NCBI GenBank assembly: GCA_937906475.1
Contig: CALCZA010000127.1
Location: forward strand, 1 to 56,193
DNA from: an uncultured bacterium
GTDB lineage: Bacteria > Planctomycetota > UBA1135 > UBA2386
Reading direction: 5' to 3'
Length of the DNA: 56,193 nt
Positions 43,371 to 51,159 of the stretch are shown piece by piece. A program made the translations under genes and the position numbers. The notes under the pieces were generated by a model. The model saw only the letters and a list, made by a program, of their open reading frames with translations. It did no database searches and had not been told where the DNA came from. Position 1 is the stretch's first letter; every line of letters begins with the position of its first letter.

Positions 43371-44732
43371 ATGAGCCTCGACCTGAAACTCGGCCAACGA
43401 CAAGAGCAACGCCTAGCGCTGTTGCCGCAGATGCTGCAGTCGATTGAGATCCTGCAACTTGCTACGAGTGATCTAGTTACGTACCTCGATGTCGAGCTTC
43501 AGCAGAACGAAACGCTTGAACTGCTGCGCTCCGAAGTCGATGCCCCGGAAGCACCGGAGATGCCAACCGCGGAGCGTGAGGACTCCGGCTGGGAAGAAGT
43601 GCAGCGTGCCAGCGACGGTGGTGAAGACAAGAAGATGGGTTTCTTGGCCAACGTGCCGGCGCGTTCCGGGTCGTTGCTCGACTTCATTCGCGAGCAGTTG
43701 GCGTTCCGCAACGTGCCCGGCTTGATCGCCGACGTGGTGGTGCTGCTGGCCGAGCGACTTGACGAGCGCGGTCTGCTGGCAGCTAGCACAGAAGAACTTG
43801 CGAGCGAACTCGATCTCGATGACGAGTTGATCTGCGAGTCGCGTTGCGTGCTGCAGTTGTTGGAACCGCGTGGCATCGGTGCGCAGAATGCGATCGACGC
43901 GATGCTGCTGCAGGCCGCGAATGATCCGGACCTACAGTTGATCGAGCAATTGCTGCGCGTGCACCTTAAAGAACTCAGCCGCAACAAGCTTCCGGATGTG
44001 GCCCGTTCATTGCTCCTGTCGGTCGACGAACTGCAAGAGTTGATGCAGCGAGTCAGCTCGTTGAACCCGCGCCCAGCCGCAGACTTTGGCGAAGCGGAGA
44101 ATCTGCCCGTGCAACCCGACGCGTTCGTGTGGTTGCAAGATGGTGCAGTGCGCGTCGCGCTCGATGACGAGTCGCTGCCGGACCTACAGGTCAACGCCGA
44201 ATACGCGGCGCTCGCTGGCGACCGCCGCACCGAGCGCGAGGTCCGCGACTACCTGCGGCCCAAGCTGCGTTCGGCCAAGGATCTCATCGAAGCGATCAAC
44301 CAGCGCAAGGCGACGTTGACGCGGGTTGTGACCGCTGTGATGCAACAGCAGTTCGCGTTCATGGAATCGGGGTGCACGGGCCTTCGGCCGCTGCGCATGA
44401 GCCAGATCGCGGATGAGCTTGAAATGCATACATCGACGGTTAGTCGCACGATTGCCGGCAAGTACATTCAGACCGATCGCGGCGTGTTTGCCTTGCGCGA
44501 CTTCTTCGATGGGGGGCGCATCGATGCGGCACCATCCGCGGGACAAGGACGCATGGCCGTCGGCCAGCAGATCGTGGATCTCGTCGCCGCAGAGAATAAG
44601 CAGAGTCCGATGTCGGATGACGATTTGGTGAGCGCGCTTCAGGAGCGGGGCGTGCAAGTGGCACGTCGAACGGTTGCGAAATACCGCCGTGAGCTTGCCA
44701 TCTCCTCGAGTTACCTGCGCAGGAAGTTTTAG
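43371..44732 (+). CDS. rpoN: RNA polymerase sigma-54 factor RpoN
   Basis: Alternative sigma factor needing AAA+ activators. The 453-aa protein has the glutamine-rich region I (LPQMLQSIEILQLATSDLVT), the core-binding domain, the helix-turn-helix MSQIADELEMHTSTVSRTIA and the RpoN box ARRTVAKYRRELAI, ending SSSYLRRKF. The length is near the family norm. No enhancer-binding protein is in the window. Confidence 0.96.
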   Translation: MSLDLKLGQRQEQRLALLPQMLQSIEILQLATSDLVTYLDVELQQNETLELLRSEVDAPEAPEMPTAEREDSGWEEVQRASDGGEDKKMGFLANVPARSGSLLDFIREQLAFRNVPGLIADVVVLLAERLDERGLLAASTEELASELDLDDELICESRCVLQLLEPRGIGAQNAIDAMLLQAANDPDLQLIEQLLRVHLKELSRNKLPDVARSLLLSVDELQELMQRVSSLNPRPAADFGEAENLPVQPDAFVWLQDGAVRVALDDESLPDLQVNAEYAALAGDRRTEREVRDYLRPKLRSAKDLIEAINQRKATLTRVVTAVMQQQFAFMESGCTGLRPLRMSQIADELEMHTSTVSRTIAGKYIQTDRGVFALRDFFDGGRIDAAPSAGQGRMAVGQQIVDLVAAENKQSPMSDDDLVSALQERGVQVARRTVAKYRRELAISSSYLRRKF

Positions 44733-44740
44733 GGCCCGTT

Positions 44741-45502
44741 ATGACGCGATACGATCCGTTTGCGTGGGGCGAAGTTCGCCTCGATTCCAATAAGCAGAAC
44801 CAAGCCGGTGGCTCGCCACCGGATACTGATGACCTGTTGTTTGCCGAGGGAGAATCGGTCAAGCAGGCACCGCCAGCGGACTCTAGCTGGTCGTTGTTGG
44901 ATGAAGACGTTGGCGGCTTGCTGCCGGGTGCGTCTCCGAACACCGGCGAAGCAGCTGAGTTCGGCGCCAAAATCCTCGGCGAAGGCACATTCAACGAGAT
45001 CCCCGAGCTAATGGGCGAGATGTCGCCGGCCGGGACCATGGATCACTTGGTCGAGCAGCCGATGGCGTCCGAATTGGACACGTTCGGTATTCAGTCGGCA
45101 CTGGAACCGCCGTCAGTTCGCGAGGCAGAGCCACAGGCATGCGACGCGATTGCGGCGCATGCGATGCCGATGCCATCGCTCGAGATCGGGTCCACTGACC
45201 CAAGCGCTGAGCCGCGCAAACGCCGTGAAGTACGGCCGCGCCGGCCCGCCGCGAGCTACTCGGAGAGCGCTCCGGGGCGACCGTTGGCATTGGCGGGTCA
45301 GCCGAAGGCCAAGAGCAAGCCGCTGCCTAGCCTGCGGCGCTTCCCTGCTCTCGCCGCGGTTGTGCCGGTGGTCTTGTGCGCTGGTGGCGGTACGGCTGGG
45401 GCGTGGCTCTGGGTCATGCAGGGCAATCCCGTCATGGCCGGCATCATCGCTGCGGCGACGCTGGTCAGCGCATTGTTCAGCTGGCTGTTCTTGCGCGGCT
45501 AA
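44741..45502 (+). CDS. Hypothetical protein with two C-terminal membrane helices
   Basis: I do not recognise a family. The 253-aa protein has a long acidic, Pro/Glu/Ser-rich N-terminal part (residues 1-150), then a basic stretch (PRKRREVRPRRPA), and two hydrophobic segments near the end (FPALAAVVPVVLCAGGG and VMAGIIAAATLVSALFSWLF). It is likely a membrane protein with a large disordered cytoplasmic arm. It starts 8 bp after rpoN and ends 6 bp before truA, so all three are probably one transcript. Confidence 0.75.
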   Translation: MTRYDPFAWGEVRLDSNKQNQAGGSPPDTDDLLFAEGESVKQAPPADSSWSLLDEDVGGLLPGASPNTGEAAEFGAKILGEGTFNEIPELMGEMSPAGTMDHLVEQPMASELDTFGIQSALEPPSVREAEPQACDAIAAHAMPMPSLEIGSTDPSAEPRKRREVRPRRPAASYSESAPGRPLALAGQPKAKSKPLPSLRRFPALAAVVPVVLCAGGGTAGAWLWVMQGNPVMAGIIAAATLVSALFSWLFLRG

Positions 45503-45508
45503 CGCAAT

Positions 45509-46372
45509 ATGGTCGGCACCTTGCCGACCTACTTACTAACGATCGCCTACGACGGCACCCGCTACCACGGCTGGCAACAGCAAGTGGGGGTGCGCACGAT
45601 CCAGGAAGAGCTCAAGAAGGCGTGCGGGCGGATCGGTTGTGCCGGCGTGCATGTCGAAGGCGCGGGTCGTACCGATACCGGCGTGCACGCGTTTGCGCAG
45701 GGCGCGCACTTGGTGTTGCCGCGCAGCTTCCCGGGTAACCGGTTGCAGATCGCGCTCAACTCGAACTTGCCCGAAGACATCTCGGTGCGCGCGGTTCGCC
45801 TCGCTCCAGATGGGTTCCACGCGCGTTTCCATTCGCGTGGCAAGCGCTACCTGTATCGCGTCGTCTACAGTCCTGTGAGGCCAGCGATCGGCCGTTCGTA
45901 CTTCCACTGGGTTCGGCAAGACGTCGATGTCGCAGCGGTGCGCCAAGCCGCGCAGTGTCTCGTCGGCAAGCATGACTTCACGTCGTTTGCGACCAACCCT
46001 GGCTACTCGCGTTTACGCGGTTCGGTGCGCACGTTGCAACGCGTGCACGTGATCGAGCGGCGTGACGGATTTGACTTCGTCGTGCAAGGCAGTGGGTTCC
46101 TCTACAACATGGTTCGCAACCTGGTCGGCACGTTACTGCAAGTCGGCTATGGCAACCGTCCGCCCGAATGGGTGAAGGAAGTGCTCGAAGGGCGCAGTCG
46201 ACGATTAGCGGGGGCGACGGCCCCGGCGCGCGGTTTGTATTTGGTGCGCGCCTTGTATGCGCGCGACCTGTCACCAGCTGGCGAAGAACCGGGGCAAGAG
46301 ATTCGCGATGAGAAACTTCACGAACAGGGATCTCCCGAGAATACTCCGGGCGACCTGCGCCCTGAATCCTGA
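45509..46372 (+). CDS. truA: tRNA pseudouridine(38-40) synthase TruA
   Basis: Makes pseudouridine at tRNA positions 38-40. The 287-aa protein has the catalytic aspartate in GAGRTDTGVHA, the start YLLTIAYDGTRYHGWQQQVG and YRVVYSPVRPAIGRSYFHWV. The C-terminal 35 residues form a charged tail past the usual end, partly encoded over a 15-bp direct repeat (46359-46373 and 46374-46386) that runs across the stop codon. Confidence 0.96.
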   Translation: MVGTLPTYLLTIAYDGTRYHGWQQQVGVRTIQEELKKACGRIGCAGVHVEGAGRTDTGVHAFAQGAHLVLPRSFPGNRLQIALNSNLPEDISVRAVRLAPDGFHARFHSRGKRYLYRVVYSPVRPAIGRSYFHWVRQDVDVAAVRQAAQCLVGKHDFTSFATNPGYSRLRGSVRTLQRVHVIERRDGFDFVVQGSGFLYNMVRNLVGTLLQVGYGNRPPEWVKEVLEGRSRRLAGATAPARGLYLVRALYARDLSPAGEEPGQEIRDEKLHEQGSPENTPGDLRPES

Positions 46373-46721
46373 GGCCCTGAATCCTGTCGCCACGGCAATC
46401 CGCCGTTTGGTCTGTGGTGAATGCCGTGACGGAGAGTCAATCGCTGTGGTGTCGCCTTGCCGTCTTTGAGATTGATGAAGCAGGTGCCGCGCGATTGTTC
46501 TGACGACGGCTGGCTCGCGAGAACGGTTGATCGCTCCCAGAAGCGCTGGCTGCGATCGAGGAGTGTCGGCGCCTCCTATTCCTGGTGAGGGTTACGGGCG
46601 ACCCGGTCAGGCTGTGCGACGAAGATCTCAGTCGCGCCACTGGTCAGGTCTTCTAGGCCGTAAGGCATTCTTTTGTGGGTGCCTTGCGTCGCGCGTGTCG
46701 TCGGGCAAGCTTGTTCGTCCG
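46373..46721. other. Intergenic region after truA
   Basis: No convincing gene in these 349 bases. The only feature is the second copy of the 15-bp repeat at 46374-46386 adjoining the truA stop. Open frames here have no recognisable product. Confidence 0.5.
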
Positions 46722-46964
46722 ATGACCAAGCAGGACGACGCCCGCCGCAAGAATCTCCGCCGCCTACTCAAAGATGGCGCGGGGGACCTATCCGTTTCCG
46801 CCGAAGACCTTCGTTGGTTACTCGATGAAACGTCCCGCCTGCAGCAGAGCAATGATCGTCTGCGTCGCCAGAATCGGCGTATGCGGATCAAGACCGGTGG
46901 CGAAGTCGAAGGCGAAGGCGAGGGCGAAGCCGAGGCGAAAGATCCCCAAGTGGTCGTCGACTAG
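46722..46964 (+). CDS. Small charged protein, coiled-coil-like
   Basis: I do not recognise a family. From ATG 46722 the product is 80 aa: MTKQDDARRKNLRRLLKDGA, then a Leu/Gln/Arg-rich helical part, an MRIKTGG turn and a Glu-Gly repeat (EGEGEGEAE). In-frame codons upstream exist but give unlikely sequence. The composition suggests a helical RNA- or protein-binding peptide; no function is claimed. Confidence 0.5.
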   Translation: MTKQDDARRKNLRRLLKDGAGDLSVSAEDLRWLLDETSRLQQSNDRLRRQNRRMRIKTGGEVEGEGEGEAEAKDPQVVVD

Positions 46965-47223
46965 TCGCCGGCGATCAGGAAAAGACGCAGCGTAGCCGTG
47001 AGACGATTGCGGGCGCGACGCTGGCCGCGTGGGGGCATGCGCGTGGATTGCCCGGCAATGGCACAGTTTCCGCCATCGATTTGACCTGATCGGGCCTGCA
47101 TTTTTCCCGGCGATAGGCGGCGAATCGTTAGTTCTAGGCGGGATTGCACACATCCTACGTCGAGCCGTTTGCTGGTTCTGTGTGCCTTGCGGTATCGTCG
47201 CAGGCGAACTTTTGGATAAGCCG

Positions 47224-48114
47224 ATGCGATCAATCAAGACCCTCCTGTTGTTGTTCTCCTTGCTCGTCGCCGGATCCGCGACGTTGACCGCAGAGCTATC
47301 CGCGCAAGGCCCGCGCTTGAAGCACCCGCAGAAGACCGAGCGCGCGACGGCGCCCGACGAGAACGGGTTGCACCAGTGGGTCGAATGGAAGGGGCAGAAG
47401 TGTCCGCTGTGCAAGGGCGTCGGCAAGTCGAAGTGCGTTACTTGCGAGCGCTTTAGCAAGGACGCCAAAGACTGTCCGGAGTGCCAGCGCAAGGACAAGG
47501 CCAAGCTGCTCACGACGTGCCGGATCTGCATCGGCGAGGGCGCGCTTCCAGATCCGCTCAAGGTCGTGCCGTGTGCTGGTTGCGTCGGCGCCGGCACGTG
47601 GGTGTGCACGGTGTGTTCGGGCAGTGGCAAGCTCAAGGTTGGCAGCGCTAAGCGCTGGAGTAGCTGCCCCGCTTGCCGCGGCAAGGGTGGCTTCACCTGC
47701 ACCGGTTGTAAGGGCAAACGCGCCATGGGGCCGTTGCAGACCAAGCCGCCGTTGTCGGAGGCGCCGCCGGAGAAGATCCTGAAGACCATGCAGTCTATTG
47801 ATAAGACGATTGCGCTATTTGCTGCGTTCCAGCCGGTGGGCGGCACCAAGGCCCGCAAGGGCGTTAAGAGCCTGACCGTGGCGTTCGACTCGTTCAAGAA
47901 GGTCAACCCGGCGTTCAAGGCCCTCGGCAAGCAGTCGAAGACCTACATGGGCAAGATCTTCGCTGGCGCGAACTTCCAGGGCCACGAGGAGAACGAGGCC
48001 AACACGATGAAGATGATTAAGGAGAACGCCGAGTACTACCTGAAGCATCAGAAGCGCATGCTGGAGCTTGCGCTCAAGCGCGCAGAACTGAACGCGGCGC
48101 AGACCGGCAAGTAG
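47224..48114 (+). CDS. Secreted protein with DnaJ-like CxxCxG zinc-finger repeats
   Basis: I do not recognise a named family. The protein is 296 aa from ATG 47224, with a signal peptide (MRSIKTLLLLFSLLVAGSAT). Residues ~55-165 hold a dense set of cysteine pairs: CPLCKGVG, CVTC, CPEC, CRICIGEG, CAGCVGAG, CTVCSGSG, CPACRGKG and CTGCKGK. This is the CxxCxGxG rule of the DnaJ central domain, but there is no J domain. The C-terminal half is helical and lysine-rich. It may be a redox or metal-binding extracytoplasmic adaptor. A three-domain protease follows after 65 bp on the same strand. Confidence 0.7.
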   Translation: MRSIKTLLLLFSLLVAGSATLTAELSAQGPRLKHPQKTERATAPDENGLHQWVEWKGQKCPLCKGVGKSKCVTCERFSKDAKDCPECQRKDKAKLLTTCRICIGEGALPDPLKVVPCAGCVGAGTWVCTVCSGSGKLKVGSAKRWSSCPACRGKGGFTCTGCKGKRAMGPLQTKPPLSEAPPEKILKTMQSIDKTIALFAAFQPVGGTKARKGVKSLTVAFDSFKKVNPAFKALGKQSKTYMGKIFAGANFQGHEENEANTMKMIKENAEYYLKHQKRMLELALKRAELNAAQTGK

Positions 48115-48179
48115 CTGTAGGCGCCATCAGGCAAGTGACCTTTGCCGCATTGACCTGCTGGGCGGTAGGCTGCGCGGAT

Positions 48180-51086
48180 ATGCGTCCGCATCTGTTCTTG
48201 CTCTCGCTGCTGACCCTCGCAGCAAACACCGCCTACGCCCAGGGCGTCGTCAACAAGTCCCTGCTGGCCCCGCCGACCGAGCGCGCGGTTCCGACCTGGA
48301 CGACGACGACCTTTGAACAGGTCCAGGCAGCCGTCGTGTTCGTGGCCATCGAAGTCGATGGGGAGCGCGACAAGTTCCTGATTAAGCGGCCCAGCACCGG
48401 CATCGTCGTTGACGCCTCGGGCTTGGTGTTGACGTTTCATCACCTGGTTAAGGAGCTGGAAGGTGCCACCGACAAGCGGTTGTTCGTGCAGCTCAATGAT
48501 GCTGGCAACACCGAACTCGACGCCAAAGTCGTGTTCCACGACGCTGCCTCGGGCTTGGTGCTGCTGAAAGTCGCACCGCCAGCGGATGGCCTGCAGGTGG
48601 CGAAGTTCGGCAGCGATCGTCCCGATACTGGCGAGCCGGTGTTGGTGGTCTCGCGACCCGAGGGCAAGGACATGTTGGCGTTCGCCGGCGTCGCCAGCAA
48701 CGCACTGTCGTCGACCACTCTCGATGGTAAGTCGTTCGAGAAGAGCGAGGTGTTCTTGACCGACTCTCGCAACGATGAACGTTGCGATGGGGGAGCCGTG
48801 TTTGGCGCCGACGGATGTTTCCTGGGTCTGTTCGCAACGGAGCACGTCAAGCGTGACGTTCGCGATGCGAAGCTCGAAGACCTGCAGAAGCCAAGCTTCG
48901 GCGTAGTGGTGCCGGTTGGTCGCATTCGCGCGGCGCTGGCGAAGCCGTTCGCCAAGGCCAGCAACGCAACTCTGCAGAAGACGCCGCAACGGGTAAGGCA
49001 CCGCTTCGCCACCGCCGTCGCGAAGGTCGCGCCGTCGATCGTTGGAGTCTGCAGCGAGGCAGGTGGATGGCCCAAGCTCGGCCCCAAGGATCCTGGCTGC
49101 GTGCAGCGACATGATCGAATCGGCTCGGGTGTCGTGCTAACCAAGAGCGGTCTCGTTGTTTGCAATGCGCATGTTTGTCGCGGTGACGGCGACTTGCAGG
49201 TCAAGATCGGCGGCAAACTGTTTGCCGCCGAGGTCGTTAAGCAGAGTCGCGCCAGCAACCTGGCGTTGCTTCAGGTCGATCTGAAGGGCATGCCGTTGCA
49301 ACCGGCAGAGTGTGCGTCGGATGACGATGTAGATCTCGGCGAGGCGATGCTGGCTGTCGCCCGGCCACTTGGCACCGAACTGCTCGTGTCGGGCGGCGTC
49401 ATCTCGGCGATGCGCGCGCGCGAAGGTGGCCGCATCCAGGCGGATGCCAACCTCGGCAACCAAAACGGTGGTGGTGCGGTGATCGATGCTGCCGGTCGTG
49501 TGATCGGCATCTGCGATGCTGGTCGAGAGGACCCGATCGCGCGGGCTTTTCGAACGCGCGGCGAAGTGACGACGAAGGAATCCAACCTGTCGACGTTCCT
49601 CGGCATTCGCCAAGTGCGCAAGGTGTTCCGCGGCGTGCTCGAGGAAGAAGCCGACCTCGCAGATAGCATCATGACGCCGGTCGCGGCGTCGGTAGCGCAG
49701 CAACAGGCTCGCAAAGCGGCGTTGCGCGACATGGTCAAAACGACCAGTGGCGCGATGCTCAACATCTACGTGGCCCGCAACATTGCGGAGGCCGATCCAG
49801 ATGATCCATTCCCGCCCGAGCCACGGTGGATGCCGATGAGTTTGGGGTCCGGCGTGATCATCGATCGCTCCGGCCTGGCAGTCAGCAACTGGCATGTCGT
49901 CGACTCCGGCGTCAACCCGGACGGATCGAGCAACGAACGGCACCGCATCACCGCGCGCGTCTTCGGTGGCAAAGAATACGAAGTGCGCGTTCTCAGCATC
50001 TCGCGCGAAGACGACCTGTCGCTATTGCAGTTGGTGCTCGAAGAAGGCGAAGAAGTCTACGCCGTCGAGTTGGGCAACTCGGAGAACCTCGGCATTGGTG
50101 AGTCGGTCGCCGCGATTGGCAACCCGCACGGCCGTGCCAATACGATCACCTACGGTGTAGTTTCCGCGAAGGGGCAGGGCATTCGGGTCAAGGGTCGCTT
50201 CAACAAGCTGAAACACGTGATTGAAACTGATGCTGCGATCAATGGCGGCAACAGCGGTGGTGCCCTGCTCGACATGAATGGTCGTCTGGTAGGCATCAAC
50301 AGCGCCGGTGGTGGCACCTTCAACAACGTCGGCTACTCGATCGCCGTCGACCATGTTCGCAACCAACTCACCGGTTTGTTGATGCGCGCCTACAAGTTGC
50401 GCAGTGCCGATCTCGGCATGCGCCTGCTCGATGACGAAGGCAAGGTGGTCGTCATGGATGTCGACGAACGTGGTCCTGCGGCTTTGGCTGGTGTGCAGTC
50501 AGGCGACCGCATCGCTTCGTTTGCTGGCACGGCGATCACGTGGAGCCCAGGCTTCGCCAAGACCCTGGCGTTGCAGACTGCGGGCACCGAGTTGCCGTTG
50601 GAGGTCGATCGCGCTGGCCAGAAGAAGTCGCTGACTATCAAGCCGATGGCTCCCGAAGTTTGGGGCATCATCAAACAGTCGGGCATGGTTGTGCGCGACC
50701 TGCAGTATGCCGAGGATCCGGATCGCTTGCGTCTCGCGGCGATCGCGTTGCACCGTGCGTTCACCGGTGATAATGCCGGCGCGCCGCGCGCAATCCCGGA
50801 GCAGGCGGTTGTGATCGAGCGGGTGTTTGCGCAAGACCAGGGCAACTCGGACATGCAGCCCGGCGACTTGTTGCTGGCAATTGAGTTCCGTAACGCGACT
50901 GATGACCGGCCGGTGCTAGAGGCGATCGATTCGGCGACCGAACTGCGCGACATCTTCAGTGATCGCTTGATCGGCAAGACCAAGGGCAAGGATCACTACA
51001 AGTTTGCCGCCGAGTACAAGGCCTGGGTCGCGCGGGGTAACGAAGTGCTAGTGATCACGGTGCGCGCCAAGCGGCTGTTCTGGTAG
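48180..51086 (+). CDS. Secreted protein with three trypsin-like domains (only the third catalytic) and a PDZ domain
   Basis: Exported protein of 968 aa. Signal peptide MRPHLFLLSLLTLAANTAYA. Three chymotrypsin/HtrA-type folds follow. Domain 1 (residues ~45-265): His at TFHHLV (H88) remains, but the Asp position is Gly (G125) and the Ser position reads CDGGA (D203). Domain 2 (~280-500): His at CNAHVC (H331), but the Asp position is Asn (N360) and the Ser position Gly (NGGGA, G430). Domain 3 (~540-730): intact triad H572 in NWHVVD, D612 in EDDLSLL, S692 in GGNSGGAL. A PDZ domain follows (~745-825), then a C-terminal part of unknown fold. The first two are thus likely pseudo-proteases. Confidence 0.85.
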   Translation: MRPHLFLLSLLTLAANTAYAQGVVNKSLLAPPTERAVPTWTTTTFEQVQAAVVFVAIEVDGERDKFLIKRPSTGIVVDASGLVLTFHHLVKELEGATDKRLFVQLNDAGNTELDAKVVFHDAASGLVLLKVAPPADGLQVAKFGSDRPDTGEPVLVVSRPEGKDMLAFAGVASNALSSTTLDGKSFEKSEVFLTDSRNDERCDGGAVFGADGCFLGLFATEHVKRDVRDAKLEDLQKPSFGVVVPVGRIRAALAKPFAKASNATLQKTPQRVRHRFATAVAKVAPSIVGVCSEAGGWPKLGPKDPGCVQRHDRIGSGVVLTKSGLVVCNAHVCRGDGDLQVKIGGKLFAAEVVKQSRASNLALLQVDLKGMPLQPAECASDDDVDLGEAMLAVARPLGTELLVSGGVISAMRAREGGRIQADANLGNQNGGGAVIDAAGRVIGICDAGREDPIARAFRTRGEVTTKESNLSTFLGIRQVRKVFRGVLEEEADLADSIMTPVAASVAQQQARKAALRDMVKTTSGAMLNIYVARNIAEADPDDPFPPEPRWMPMSLGSGVIIDRSGLAVSNWHVVDSGVNPDGSSNERHRITARVFGGKEYEVRVLSISREDDLSLLQLVLEEGEEVYAVELGNSENLGIGESVAAIGNPHGRANTITYGVVSAKGQGIRVKGRFNKLKHVIETDAAINGGNSGGALLDMNGRLVGINSAGGGTFNNVGYSIAVDHVRNQLTGLLMRAYKLRSADLGMRLLDDEGKVVVMDVDERGPAALAGVQSGDRIASFAGTAITWSPGFAKTLALQTAGTELPLEVDRAGQKKSLTIKPMAPEVWGIIKQSGMVVRDLQYAEDPDRLRLAAIALHRAFTGDNAGAPRAIPEQAVVIERVFAQDQGNSDMQPGDLLLAIEFRNATDDRPVLEAIDSATELRDIFSDRLIGKTKGKDHYKFAAEYKAWVARGNEVLVITVRAKRLFW

Positions 51087-51159
51087 TCGCCTGCTGGCGG
51101 AGCGTGGTGGATGATCATCCACCGTTGCTCTGTTGTGCCGGTGCTGCTCTGGTCTTGGC

